Below are positions 40,910 through 55,008 of a DNA stretch of 64,000 nt, piece by piece; within the stretch, counting starts at the first letter, position 1; each line of letters begins with the position of its first letter. The position numbers were made by a program, and so were the translations under genes. The DNA comes from Polytrichum commune (taxonomy: Eukaryota; Streptophyta; Polytrichopsida; Polytrichales; Polytrichaceae). The notes under the pieces were generated by a model. It was not told where the DNA came from. It searched no databases and saw only the letters and a list, made by a program, of their open reading frames with translations. The DNA lies in NCBI GenBank assembly GCA_950295325.1, contig OX485803.1:2912001-2976000 (forward strand), in the 5' to 3' direction.

Positions 40910-42167
40910 TACATCATGTGAGTGTCTGAGACAAACCGAGTCTGGATGACAGTCACATCTGAATCTTCACGCCTGGCATTTAGGCAGTTTGCACAATTTT
41001 AAACTGATAGCAAACTGCACCTTCATGATGCTAACCATATAATAGTATTAGTTATGGGCATTGGTATCACAGCTGACATCATGACCTAATACTTTTATAA
41101 GAAGATTCGTTACTGACATAGCTCGTGAAGTAGTATGGGCCCAATTTCAACTTCAGTGTTTGGGATATGTTTCTGTGGTCATCCCAAATGTAAATTTTAA
41201 TGCTAGGGCGCAAGGACCAAGAGTTTGGGGACTACTGTAGTGTATGGAATATATTAAGTCATGAAGTTATTAATGGTCTGACTATTTGGGATAAGAGGTT
41301 ACTTTGGAATTACATTCTCGAACAGAGTACCAGAGTACAACATAATTGTGGTGATGGAGTACAGCATTCTCTAATAAGACTGGGTAAACATCTAGAAAAC
41401 TCTGTTGATACTATATCCCATGTCCTATTCCAAATACAATGGAGTAGATTACAAACCAATAGTTGAAAACCCTGGTCCATGTACAGGAACAGGAATTGAG
41501 CGGAATAAAGCACTGTTGAAACAACTTCAGCCAAGGTACATGCCCTATTTGTGAGCACTCCCAATTCAATACAAATAATTTTGGCTTTTTGTATTGGATC
41601 TAGAAATTGTTCATTCGGTTAGTAAATTGAGGATCACAAAGTCGCCACTTCAAGTTTCAGATTCAAGAGTTGAGATGGAAGAGTTATAAGAGGTCAAAGT
41701 GAAGATGTCCTTAGCCTTAATTGGGTATTCTATCTAATCTAGACAACTACCCATATATTGAGTACATAGTCCGATCACAGCATAACATGTGTCGATTTAG
41801 TATCCACTCCTTATGTACAAGTGTTCCCATAGAGTAGCACTCAAATACCGTTAATTAATTAAGAGTGTCCACAAAAGACCCAGATATTATAAACTCTCTA
41901 TCCATGATCAAATCCTCAAGAAATCGAGAGGACAAGGCTTCAAACAGTTGTGTGACGTATGCACATGTCCTGAGTGTGTGCACGCAAGCATCACACATCC
42001 AGGGGATGAAACACCTACCTAGGGCGGTGGTTATTGGGTTTCTCTCTCATCCACTAGTGTCTCGTTCACTCTCATTGGATCACTCCTTTCTTTGATACTT
42101 ATTTTCTCTAGGATCGTCCTTGAAAATCCTGTGGGCTCATGCTAAGTAATTACCAATATTTGGCTGA
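40910..42167. other. Intergenic, no gene seen
   Basis: Short frames only. No recognisable domain, RNA gene or repeat pair. Confidence 0.5.
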
Positions 42168-42639
42168 AGGGGCGCTTCACACTATGGCGGAAGGTGGAGA
42201 GGCCGTCGATTTCCACCAATCAAGTTGCAAGAAACCAAGAGTTCGGCCTCTCGACGTTTCACGCTATGGTCAAACTCCAAAGGCCATCGCAATTTAAAAT
42301 GATTACTTTTTGAAGAAGGCGACGGACTCTCGAAGGAAGTTTGGGTCGGATGGGAATGGAAACCCAAACTATGGTCGAGAGGCCGTCGGTTTTTTCTCAT
42401 TAAAAAATCAATCATTGACAAGATCTTGGCCGTTGGATTGAAGGGGTTATTTTGAGCAAGGTAAAGTGGGATGCTCCTTTGGGCTTGGCCTTTGGAGGCT
42501 TCACACTATGCCCGGCTGAAGGCTCCACTTACTATATTTTAATGGTTATTTTCAGCTCATTTCTTTGGACTCTCAACAAAGTTTGGCCACTCAATCCCAC
42601 GGCCTCTCGACTTCGACACCCATAGTGTGAAGCAGCCCT
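42168..42639 (+). mobile_element. MITE family B, copy 1 (Tourist-like?)
   Basis: This ~470-bp unit has inverted ends GGGGCGCTTCACACTATGG / CATAGTGTGAAGCAGCCC and internal GGCCTCTCGAC words. A second copy lies in opposite orientation at 59554-60055. The flanks are TGA and TAA, so a 3-bp duplication is only approximate here. A sub-terminal TTCACACTATG copy at about 42509 suggests internal rearrangement. Confidence 0.8.
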
Positions 42640-43527
42640 AATCCTACAATCACCTAGCCTAACCACTCATTAGTTTCATGATCTAGGTTGATTGAAGAGA
42701 AGTATTATATTGTACATACACATGTATGGTTATGAGATAACCATGCTGACATAGAGTCTGATGGGATATTAAACACTTGTGATATCTTACGTATACCTAC
42801 ATTTCAATCTAGATTTGGGGCTATTGGATGTCAAAGGGCTTGAGCTCTCCACTCCCTTGGACATCTTTTCCTAAAATGCCTCCTCACCTTGATTATAAAT
42901 AAATAAACAAACAAATTTAACTTCGGCACTTTTGTTTGTAGTGACGTGAATGGGAGTTTGTTCTTCCTAACTTTGATCATGTTTTATCAAGCTTCAAAGT
43001 AGGGATACTTCCTTCCTCTTTTTTGGAAAGGTGGGTTCTGTTTGAATAGTATGTGTACCAAGGTGACGGGGCGATGTGTTGTTAGTCTTGGGGGTTTTTT
43101 TTTTTGTGGGGGGGGGGGGGGGGGTGGGGGATTTTGGGGGGCCATTGAGGGGGTCCATTAGTGTTCGGTTGTTGTCTAGTTTTCTTTTGTTGAGTATTAA
43201 GTGTGTGAGATATTTGATGGTTGTTCGGCGGATGTGTTTCATGAGTTTTTTAGTTTCGCTTGGGGGTATTTAAAGGTTTCCTAGTGTTTCTAACGAGTGT
43301 TTGTGGATGGCACCTCATATTCCGGCCGTGATGGTGATGAGGAGGTTGACCTTCCATACTGTAGTTTTAGTGTTTGGATGAAGGGATTGTATTTGTTGGA
43401 TGAATGGGAATAGGTGAATTCTATGAGTTATATGGTTTTTAGGGGGGTTTGGTGCATGGGTGGTTAGCTACTGATTGAGGTGCCAAGGATACATAGGATG
43501 TCTAGGCTCAGTTAGGTTGTGGATGTG
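42640..43527. other. Intergenic with G/T-rich low-complexity tract
   Basis: No gene. A strongly strand-biased G/T tract (about 43085-43160) includes a near-continuous run of about 16 G. The open frames across it are compositional. Confidence 0.55.
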
Positions 43528-43596
43528 CATATGTAGGGAGCAGACATGAACAAGAAAGGCAGTGTCCGAGCGCTACATGTCCGCTCCCTACATATG
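43528..43596. repeat. Hairpin with 21-bp arms and 27-base loop
   Basis: CATATGTAGGGAGCAGACATG (43528-43548) pairs with 43576-43596 over 21 positions with a single mismatch. The loop is 43549-43575. The arm length is that of plant small RNAs. It lies at the 5' edge of a hAT pseudogene. Confidence 0.85.
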
Positions 43597-44030
43597 TTCT
43601 CAACGTCAAATGGGCTTAAAGGAAGGCATGCAAATTTCAAGAAACGTAAGTTGAATACGAAATGGTTATATGCCTTCTACGAGGTGAATATCGCCATTAG
43701 TATTGTCTACCATCCCACGTTGACGCCGTGAAGGCAACCAACGAGGCAAGAATTTTATATGAACCACAAGTCTATCATGCAATGTCTAAAAATTTACATG
43801 CATGGTACAATATCCAAAAATTATTGGAATTAAAGACGAAATCATCTATCCACAAATATGACTACAGTATTGGTTTGGACGGATGGAAGAATGTTGTCCA
43901 TCGGCCTTTGATAAGCGTCATGTGAATTTTTCCGACAAGTTACATGTTTCTTGGTTTTGTCGACACGATCAATAGCACAAATCATGTTGACTACATCCCC
44001 ACCGAGGTCAACATATATATATATATATAT
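43553..44030 (+). pseudogene. hAT-type (DUF659-like) transposase relic
   Basis: Two adjacent open segments in different frames, separated by a stop near 43731, resemble the DUF659 region of BED/hAT transposases. They are NIAISIVYHPTLTP, then YEPQVYHAMSKNL and YSIGLDGWKNVVHRPLI, which corresponds to the SDGWTD...RPLINF motif, followed by TSYMFLGFVDTINSTNHVDY. Frame breaks and the substitution in the DGW context show decay. No matching C-terminal segment is seen nearby. Confidence 0.65.
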
Positions 44031-47000
44031 ATATTGTCCAAGAGATCCCAAAATTTGCTATCCAAATGTGCTATTACAATACGACGACCATGAAAAATAT
44101 GGTTTGTAATATTAGCCATGAATGACCACACATTTATTGGCAACAATGTGTAGTGTATTGTTTAAACTTCTTGTTAAAGGATTAGTGAAAACGATTGTGG
44201 GAGAAAGATGTTGTAAACATGGTGAAGGACATTGTGGGCATGGTGAGGCTTAAAATTTAATATGATCATTTATAAGTATTAAAGTATTTTGAGATAAAGA
44301 GAATAGAATCAAGTTTTTAAGCTACCTCATGGAAACATTTATAACTTCATGTCAAAAACTAACAATGGGAAAATATTTTTTGGACTACAAAAACAACCTA
44401 AAGATCTACTAATGGACATAAGATTTGTAAAAAAATGATAACTCAGGCAAGTTGTGGTGAAGCTACAAAGTTAGGTATATTGAAATCAAGATTGTCCAAC
44501 GGGAACACTCATAACTCCTTAACAAAAATTAGATTTCCAGAGGTCTAATTGCAAATGAAAGAAGATTTTATGGCCTAACCATAATTCTAAATTGTGTAGA
44601 GAATAGATTTGAGAACAATACATGACAAACTTTTGAAGTTGGTGGTCTTCAACAAGATGGTTTTCAAAATAGTGTCACGGTAATATCTATAACTTCTAAT
44701 AATAAAAAATAGATTGCTACACAATTAACTTTTATGAGAGCAAGACTTCAAGATCGATCTACATACTGAATATAAAATATACAATGAATACCCCTAGAAA
44801 TAAATGGTGGCAAGCTTCAAAATTCAATTGTTTTTATCAGGCTCAAGATCATTGACTAGTCAAACATCTTCTAGAAACTAAGCATCATCTTCTAATTAAA
44901 ATAGATTGAATAATTTGATGTAGAAATTTTATTTATTTAAAAATAAATATCACATCACTTTCTCTTACACAATACTAACCTACAATATCATTCAAATTCC
45001 AACAAGAAAATAAAAACTACATTGCATCTCCTTGTTCAAGGTTAAGAGATACTTGCAAATAATGTGGGAGATGATGGAGTAGAGGAGCAAGCCTCTAGAG
45101 CTCCGAGTCCAAAATTAGAAAATCAAAATTAGAAAAATAAGAGAAGAAAAAATTGAAGATGAAACTTGGTTCTAAATGGTTGCTTCGAGCAGTGGGGATG
45201 ATCAATTTCCTTTACTTGCGCCTCACCACGTCCTGTTTGATTCAATGTATCTTCGTTTACTGCACGCTTGCTTTGCATACCCGTTCAAAAACTAAGCCCC
45301 ATTGATTTTCATCCAATAAATTCATCCGTCCTTGACTTTGTAATGTTGAAAGACACTTGTCAAGATAAATCATATTTCATTGAGGTGTATCTTACTAGGT
45401 TAAATGGTATATATAAAACTTCACTAGCCAACTTAATTTAACCCCACTATTTTAATCATTTTGGCATGTAATCACCTTGAACTTTCAAAATCACATTTGT
45501 ATCTAAAGACACCTATAATTATGCAACCAACCTCAATATTTAATTTTTAATTACTACAATATAGAGATAATTTGATCAAAGAATCAATTGATCCCTTTAC
45601 ACCCATTACAAAAATAGATGATGTTCAAAATAATTATACTAGATGATGTGAAGTCAAATTTCCAGTGGAAAATTGATAGTTTGTATGAACGTACTTAAAT
45701 TCATTTAGATTGTATTTTGGTATTTTTAGGGCCATGAAATAATAAAATAGCATATAATAATATTATTAAAGAAAATAGCATTTGTCAAGAATTTGCTTTG
45801 TGTGGATCAAATTCAACAAGGTGGCGTACTTTCTAATTTAGAGTAGTGTGAAAGCTAGAGTATGGTGTTTAGATTATTACAGTTTGCAAAGTGGGAAGAG
45901 ATGTTTTGTCTAGGATATCATAGATCTCATGAGTATTTGAATATAAATTTTATAGCGTGCATATTGCACACACATGTAAATACATGTGTGTGTGTGTGTC
46001 AAAGTTTGATTATTTATTTTTAGATAATAATAAAAAGATATATTTTGATGTCATTGCTATTACTCTACATCAATATAGTAGTCATTAAAGTTCATGGGCC
46101 CATAATATTAATGTTGTGTTGTATAGGATGACAATCTTGTTATTGGAGTCCCAATGTTCTTCCCAGTGTTCCCCATGTTGTCTAATATTATCCCCTTGCA
46201 CATTGTTGGCAATAAGACTTCATAGCTCATGTATAAACATAATTAATTTGAGACTTCCAAAAATTTCAGTTTGACCTAATATGGTGTTTAATTGAACATG
46301 TGTTTAGCAGGTCTAGCCAATCAAACACCCATTTTTCTTTGCCCCCCTTCATGCATCAATTGATATTGTAAGGAGAAAACCAAAAATCACATGGCACATG
46401 GTTGTTGGAGTGGCACTCCTTCAATCATATGTCTGTTAGCGTGGGTGTGCCATGCGTACCCTCACATACTTTTGGCCTTGCAAAGATGTCATATATTAGC
46501 TCGCATTGTTTGACATTTTTCCTTGGACGGATGTGGCAATTGTGCAATATGAAATTGGGTTTTAGGGCATATACACTCCAACACACAAGTAAAGTATATC
46601 ACATCATTGTCAATAGCCTTCATAACCTCCCCTATGCATAATACGTGCATCTGTCAACCTGGGGGCGTGTTATCTAGCGACCAGTGAGCGAGGCAAAATA
46701 TTTGATAATAAACCCACTGGTATCCTATAACCGTGGTATTTTGGCGCGCAAAATAACAATTTTAGGGTTCATTAAAAAGAAGGGCGAGGAGGATAAACAA
46801 CATGGATGCTAGATTGTGTGTAGTGAGAAATGAGCATTGAGTAGTGGACAATGAGAAGAAAAAAAAACAATATGTACACGACTATGAGCATATATATATA
46901 TATACACAAATTATCATAGTTGTATTGCATAGCCTATGACATCCTGATAATGATTATCATTGATATCATAATATGAACAATTAACCAATTAACCAATTTT

Positions 47001-47780
47001 TTTCCCAAATGATACTTAATTATGTAATAAGTTAATGATACAACACAAAGATAGAGAGTGGAAAGAATATAGAGTTGGACACAAAACATGTGTAACTCCA
47101 AGATATAGCATAAGTGAAAACATATTAAAGAAATGATATCAATAATGAAACCTTCCGTTTCAACAATTGAATACGTGCTAACAAAAAATTAACCATCATC
47201 ATAACTTTTCTTGATGGAAATTGAACATGATTGGGCCTCTAGCTCAATGAAATCTACAATTCTTCAATCATAATATTTAGTTTGTCTATGCATTGAAGAG
47301 AAGGTTGAGTAGCAAGAACGAAAGCCATAGTCTCAGCATAGATAGGTAGGCCTCTTCAATATTTGCATCTTCAGGATAAAATACCAACAAAACACTATCA
47401 TGATGAGGATCTTGCATACAAAATTATTATTATTATTATTATTTCTCTTATCAAAATTTGCATTCCAAAAAGGTATTGAAGAAGAAGGTATTGACACTTC
47501 AGGCACAGTAAACCCCTTCGGGATATTTGTAATAACTAAATCAACTAATGTTGTTACTTTCTTAACACCTTCAAAGTAAAATATGCGATTTGCACCAACC
47601 TATGCAATAAAAAATACAACCCATGTAAGTTCAATAGATTATTGAGCACCAAAGTAAAAAACAAAATTTCATCGATTATTCAATATATGACTTAAAAGAT
47701 TCGCTAACAAAATACCTTTGTACGAAATGCGTTGATGTCGTGAAAAGATTAAAGGCAAGTTTTGGGTTTCTCTTTCACAT
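44031..47780. other. AT-rich intergenic with microsatellites
   Basis: No gene recognised in 3.7 kb. It contains (GT)n near 45988, (TA)n near 46890 and (ATT)n near 47426. The (TA)n at 44011-44032 marks its left edge. Confidence 0.55.
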
Positions 47781-48017
47781 TCAAATTGAGCTCAAACGAA
47801 TTATTATCAACACATTGTATAATTTGAGGAGCTTTAGCCTTGATTTTAAAGAAAAGAAAGGCTCCAAAATGGTAAGAAGAACATGATTGGTATGTAATGG
47901 AGTTGTAGGTTGAAGGACCTTAATTTTCTTGCAAGAAGGCTCACCACTTATAATGTCATTGTCTTTAGATTGTTCAGGGACTTCGATATGTCTTTTCCTC
48001 TTTCTTTTTGTGGGCAC
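47781..48017 (-). other. Short ORF with basic N-terminus, unrecognised
   Basis: A 78-codon minus-strand frame begins with ATG and a basic cluster (MPTKRKRKRHIEV), then an acidic/polar stretch and CKKIKVL. The later half is hydrophobic. It could be the N-terminal exon of a degraded transposon or nuclear protein; I find no partner exons. Confidence 0.25.
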
Positions 48018-51000
48018 TCTACATGAGAATTATTCTTCAAATGTGAATGGGATAAACATGAGTTTAAAATTGTTATGCAATTCCAATTCGAAACGTGAAA
48101 ATTTATTTTTTAAACAATTCATTTTTATCCACATTCATTCCAATGGACCTCATCCCAATGTTTGCATATTTCGGGATTGAACATGAAAATTCCCGAGTAA
48201 ACATCCTTAAAACTATCAAAGAAGGATGATAACTTGTCCAAATCATTAAAAAGGACTAACACACGCTCAAAGTATCTGTAAAAAAATTAAAAAATTAAAG
48301 AGTTGTAAAATTTGAGAAAATATTAAACATGAACAATACAATATAAAGTGGATACATGTAAAAAACCTACTTCATAGTTTGAAGTCCACTAGGCTAGTTA
48401 TCAAAAGTTTTCTCATTGTATCATCACTTAACTTGAACATGTTGAAAAATGTTGTTTCCTAACAAGTCAACCTCCAAGAGTTAATATAATCAATAAAAGC
48501 TTGCAAATGTTCGATTTTATTTGGAATCACCTTGATGGTAATGTTTATTTCAAAAATATTGGAATCATAAAGAAAAAAAAAGAGAAAAAAAAAGAAAAAA
48601 CCTCTTTAGCCAACTGTTGTAAAAACAATGTGTGAAATAAGAAGAAAATATCGAAGAAAGGGGCATTCATGGTTCGGGTACTACTTTTGGGTGTCTAACA
48701 GAAAAAGGACTTTTTTGGATAACTTCACATGCTTGGTATGCTTGGATTTGTATTGTGAAGCATATTTTGGATCATACCTACCATTCATACTCCATATTGA
48801 GTACACCGACAAAGTTAATTTAGAAGGAATAGGGTCATCTAAGATATCATTTTGATTCCTTAAAGGACATTTAGGAGTGTTGTCATAATTGTTCACCTTA
48901 GGATCAAGGAATGAAAAGGACAACAAGAATTAGTCGAAACAATCCCAAATTTTTTCCTCACAATCATCATTCAAGTGTGTACCAATAGAACCAAAAATGC
49001 ATTCAATACCAATTGCCCAACTTTACATGTGGCACCAAACATGGCCAAAAATACATATGTACACGGCCACACGTAAAAGGAACGTCTAGTATAAGAATTG
49101 GACAAAAACAATTGTATGAATGGACACATGACACTTATGCCAAGGTACCAAGATGCAAAACAGGAAATAATTGACCACCAATGCACACCTAAATAACAAA
49201 AAATGCCATTGATGTCGCCAAATTGTCAATTTTCATTTTGGATTCATGCTGCTCTGGAAATCCCGTCACCTTCCCGCTGACGCTTATCCGAGAAGATCCC
49301 GGCCATTGGTTCTCCCCGATTTTTTGGTAATTAATAAAAATACCCTAAACGTACCCAAATATTGCGAAGTCCTTAAGTCCTTTGTCCCAAAAGTAGTACC
49401 TCAATCGTGAATGGACCGAGAAACATAATACAAAACAATGTTTAGAATAATAATAAAGAATATACGTGTAGAATTTTTTTAAACTTGACTCTAAAATATT
49501 TTTGTGTAAAGAAATATTGAAAGCTATCTAAATTCATTTTCATTTTCTTTATCCTCGGTATTCTAGTTTATTTCACAAATCTTTATATTCCTCAATGTTT
49601 ATGCTAAATCAACAACATGCTTTTGTAATCATTTCCATTGTCTTCTTCTTCTTAAATGAGTATTACTTTCTTAATATTCTTCCTCATGCATTTGTGGTGT
49701 TAAAATCAAAACGCTACACAACCCACATTTTATCACACTCACATGATGTTTGATGAATAATCCTACATATGAGTGTTGAATTTGATGTACGTCTTGTTCC
49801 ATTATATTAAGTAAAATGCATATTTAAAATTACTTTGACATCATATAATTTTCTTGTTATTTTAGTGATTTACAACCCATCCCGTATTTTTAGGTCCAAA
49901 GTTCCTAGTATGAAGGGCCAAAACGTGAGGGGTTGATTGATCAAACTATGTCCCAAGCAACCACTTAAACATCAAATTCAAGGGTTAAGGTTAGGGTTGG
50001 GGTGGATATGTGCCTCTATTTTTTTTTTGGCAAATATTATAGTGGTTTTTCATTTCTTTCCACACATAATCTTTGCCATGTATTGTCTTTTTATATATTG
50101 CTGGTGTTTGTAGGTTGTCATGCTCGCCCTTATAATACATCCCACTAATAATGATATTGATTCAATTTTTCTTTAAAATTTGGATCTACAAATAAGTTTT
50201 GGGGTTTTTTTGCGTTGTTTTTTCATGTTATGGCCATGTTCAACATTTTATGTATTTTTATTTTATTTTTATTCAAATATATTGACCCCTACTACCAAAT
50301 CAAATAGTGGTTCAATTACATACTCCAATGTCTCTCTGTTTCCCTTTACTTCCTCATGGCTATCATCAGGGCTTATGAATCATTTGTGCCCTTCACTTTG
50401 TCTATTGAGGATCATAGTCATATTTTTGGATTTTGGGTCCATTATCATTAAAAGTTATAGGCCTTGTGGATACCGTCAAGATAGAATCTAGTAATAATCT
50501 TGTTTTTCTACTCTTGAATTCGGATGATAATGTTTGTCATGTTGTCAATCTTTTTAATACATCGTCCTTTCCTTTTAGAACTAGAATTCCTACTTCACCT
50601 TTGGTATCTACATATGTTCATAAAATCCCTCGCAATGCACTATGCATGAAATTACCTCGCCATGAATCTCCTTCTTCCCGTCCACCTCTTCATCTTTTTT
50701 AAGCTTGCAGATTGTGGATGCATTGAAATTGACAAAGTCTTGGAGAGAGGGCTAAATCTAATCTTACTACAATTGATTTTGATACTATACATGTGCGTGA
50801 CGTCAAGTACTTGCCAACTTCTTTTGATTTGATGATTTATATGTGTTGCCCACAATGCCTATGGGTGTTCTTAATGCGTATGGTTGTTCTATGATGGCAT
50901 GGACAAGATATGTGATGGCCACCCTCGGTACACAACAAAAACAACAAATATCTAAAATAATTTTAAACTCTCTTTCAAGCATTCTTTGTGTATTGGTCAT

Positions 51001-51703
51001 TTGTAGTGCATAAACAAATGTTGATATTATATGTATCAAACTAAAGGTATATCCAACTGTACTAAATGGATTGGATTGACTCCTATCTTATTTTTGTGGG
51101 AGATCTTACCCCAAAAAAACGAAGATTTGGAATGTAAGATATCTCAATCTACACTAATGTGTATTGCGTTATGCCATGTTCTCATAATATGTGTCGGCTC
51201 CACATCTCTTGAGATGTTGAGGCCCTATATACATTTCAATATTCATGAACACCGTGTGTTAAATTGTACATGCCATGAGTCACTAGATATGACTTACCAA
51301 TGTATTGTCAATGAGGTCATGAAAACATCCACTGCTAAGAACTATGCAATAGTAATGGGAGTAAACAAACAATTTCTTACATATTATCTCCTCAAATTTC
51401 CATCAAATGATTAAGGACATCATTTGGTTGGTTCATCTTTGGAGGTCATTCTGATTAAATTTAGTACTCTTGCCTCTACAAATTATTGTAATTTTGTATC
51501 GGGCTCCAAGTGTTTTGTTTGTAGTGGAACGTGCACAATAGATAGTATCATGATGCTCAAAGGCCATTCAGGTTTCAAGTATGTCCATGACAACATATTC
51601 TTGGGGCAGTCCAAAGATAAAGTATTTGTACTCAAAATGTCAGTATATCTTTCAAGAAGTGGTGCAAATCTTGTTAAGCGTATGCATGTTGGCTGAAAAT
51701 TTC
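48018..51703. other. AT-rich intergenic, possible degraded minus-strand coding (48.6-49.2 kb)
   Basis: Between about 48630 and 49190 the minus strand has two longish frames in different registers (LDPKVNNYDNTPKCPLRNQN and a hydrophobic one) that read like a decayed protein. I cannot name a family. The rest is AT-rich with no gene. A telobox-like GGTTAGGGTTGGGG lies at about 49989. Confidence 0.4.
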
Positions 51704-51974
51704 CTCGGGGGGTTCACTGGCAAAAATCGTAGAATAACGTGCGATAAAAAATAGGGTCTAATATATTCATTGTAGATAAATTTTGTAAAAAACTTACATA
51801 TAATATAGGGGGTTTTAAAATAGTGAAAAAGGATTACATGTAAAATACCATCACACCTTTATTTTGAAAAATACCATACCTTATAATCTATTCTGCAAGG
51901 TAAATAGCCCCCCAATAAATAGGTCCCGAACGCACGTGTATACAAAATATAAGAGGGAGTGAACCCCCTGAGAA
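51704..51974. mobile_element. Small MITE related in ends to the 27.6-kb element
   Basis: Inverted ends CTCGGGGGGTTCACT (51704) and AGTGAACCCCCTGAG (51974) enclose ~240 bp of AT-rich DNA. The ends resemble the CACGGGGAGGTCACTC ends of 27582-27922. The flanks (AAAATTTC / AAAAATTA) are not an exact duplication. Confidence 0.65.
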
Positions 51975-54960
51975 AAATTAATGGAAAATGTTTGACCACG
52001 TCAAACATTTGAAGGACTAGACCACCCTAATGTGTCATGTGTACAATAGCAAGTATTGTAAGGTATTAACCACTATTTGTTGTGACATGCAATTTGAAGG
52101 TGGCACAACTCATGATTTCTTCTCAAAGTTCTCAAAATTATGTCATGAAAGAGAATGAGAATGTGAATTTGAAGGGTTTTATGCAGATAGTGTACATGCC
52201 AATTGAATGTAGCCATAAAGATATATGATGAAGGTGATCTAAGTCTGCCAATGGTAGGTCACGAGCGCACTTGTCTATTCCATGGATCGCAAAGTTTGGC
52301 TAAGGTTATACAAAAGTACATCAAAGCATCTCTGCAATTTTAACACAAACATCTATGCAAGGACTGCGAGGATGCAAAAACGATAGATGAAGCCGAACCT
52401 AAATATTATGTCATTCGTTTATGTTGGTTGTCATCTAGAGTTGCCACATAAGAAGGCATTCTCGAGCTCTTTGAGTGGTTGGGCTTTTGGTACTTTCATT
52501 AAGGCAATGGGGTGGTCATACGATCCTTGTAAGTGCATCACCATTGTACATTTTGCAATATTCTCTAATTTTGAGTATCAACGATATATACAATCTATTA
52601 TAATTTATATAATATTTGTAGGATATGATTATGGATGAATGTGCAAAAATGCCAACGTGTAACCTTGCAAAAAATGTGTACAACAAGTAGCTCCAACAAT
52701 CCGAAAATAAGATGACTTGTTTGTACGAAACGATAGTGGATGATTTGATATGTGCATTCATGTAGAATACAAATTACATGTGGTGGTTGAAAGGTGGTTC
52801 TGCTGGTAAAGGCCTTGATTTTGCGTGCTTAAGATTGAAGGTTGTTGCCAAGTGTGGAGATCCAAAGCTATTGGCAGATGCCACGAAGTCTTGCCTAGGG
52901 GTGGAACTACTAAATTTTTAACATGTACCCTAAAACCATTAATATTTACTAAATTTGGTAGATTTTACTACTCATTGCTCATGTCTTAGCTTCCCTCTCA
53001 AGTTTCTTCTTTGTTGATCCAAAATATCAATCCATGACTTGTGCACCTAGGTATGATATTCATAGACTCTATCAAAAGCTTCGATGCTCCAATGTGTGTT
53101 GCAGCCTTCAATTTCAAAGGCGTTTCGTCAAGTCATTTAGCTAATGAACCACCTTCACACCAAGACTATTAATTTGTGGTTTGCATGAATGCTCGAATCA
53201 TGTCATCAATGGTGGCTTCGTAAAGACATCTCATCGTGATCCCGTATTGTTTAAGCCACTCGTCGTGCACTACCTATGCAAAGTTGCGTGATGACATCTC
53301 AACATGTTGATCCCCCCGTTATTTTTTGCTCACCGACCTAGATACGAGCCTATCATGTTCACCACGTCCATCTTCATTCTTTCGTATTTTAGACTTGTAC
53401 CCTACTATAACCTCCTTGGGTCCAAAATGTTGCCCTCCATTTATCAACACCACCACATGAGTCTCACGCAACACATCCATTGTCATTGAAAATTTAGAAA
53501 ATGCATACTCGCTATCAAAGATTTCCAAAACTTCCAACGACAAAGGATGTGTTGCTGAGACTCATATGCTTGTAGTGAAAAGGATCACTTGATATTGGAG
53601 TTTCTTTGGTCTTAAACCCTACTACAAACCCACCCTAAGTTTACACTGAAGCATGTACTCCTTAAGGTAGAAATACCATAACCCGTTAACCACCCTCTAG
53701 CCGTGCACTAGACCACCATCATAATGGTGAAGTGCCATTTCCAAAACCTATCATGGCTCAGTGGCAACCTCAATGCGTGTACACTTAGTGTAGCCAATGA
53801 AAGTCAAGTGTTAATGTACTCATGAGGTAACCGATTTAGGCGATGTTCTGTATGGAAATGTGGATTACCGTGTTCGGTGTAGGGAGAATCTAGTGAACGA
53901 GTAGGGCTTTGGACAACTTTCCACTTTGAAAAATTGTAGCATTTTTTGTATGACGCAAAAAAAATATGAAACAAGTTGCATTCTTCATGAATCCTTCTCG
54001 TCTATCTTGGAAAATTCTCTCATGATTGTCAGACCAGATCTTCAATGTGAATCACCTTATTTTGACAGGTTATGGTATTTCTACCTTACTACAACACTGA
54101 AGGGAAACGCACTTCAAAGAGGAAGGTGGATTGGTATGCACCTTCGAATGTTAAACACCTCATGCGCGCATTCATTCGAAAGACCAGCTGCGAAGGCCAC
54201 AATCGCATCAATCAAGGAATCCGCACATGCCAATAAATTTCTTCCTAAGATACACTATGATGGCCGTATTTAAGGACCAGTTTCACCCCATGTGACTCCT
54301 CTGGAAATCTAATAATCAGTTATGGACATTCAACAGCGTGCACAAGAAACCATTGATGACTTGCTTGTGTGATCATATTCCTTCATTCCGTGTCTTCACA
54401 TCGTACACACGGGCTTTAACTTATTTCTATCACCTTGCCAGCTTGCTGGGCCTGAAGAGGTCAGAGCCCGTGGTGTGTTTCATTTGTGTTTTGGGAACAA
54501 GGGATTGTTAATTTGGTTTAGGTTAAGATATAAGGGCCTCTTTCCAAACATATCAAGAGCTGTGGTCATGAAATCCTAAGGGCCTTAAACAATCATCCAA
54601 AGGTTGTACTGTGGGAAATAGAAATTCAATTTGCAGTTGATGGGTCCCCAAGCTTTGTGTCAAGTGGAAGTGGATCATGTTGAGGGGCCACAACAAATGT
54701 TTGGGTTCGAGTCCCCACCATCACAATATCAGTTTCTTAGGAGCCATGGTAACTCATTTGATTGTCATGAACATCCGGCAGATTATGAAACATTATCTAC
54801 TCGTTGTCATATAAAATGTCATGCAAATTCTTCATCCATTCAAATTTCTTTGGTCCCTCGAAGCTGCAAGGTCTAGTATAACTTGGACCATCTTCAACTT
54901 CTTGACCAATCACATAATTTGTATATGATGGGTCAAGGGCCCTCATGCTCTAATGTACTG
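51975..54960. other. Intergenic, no gene seen
   Basis: Several 60-115-codon frames exist but none shows a recognisable domain or consistent splicing. They may be decayed transposon coding sequence. Confidence 0.45.
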
Positions 54961-54970
54961 TGATCCGATA

Positions 54971-55008
54971 CAGATAGATGGATGGATGGATGGATGGATG
55001 GATGGATA
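54971..55008. repeat. (GGAT)n microsatellite
   Basis: About nine tandem GATG/GGAT tetranucleotides, the first of them a GATA variant. Confidence 0.95.
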
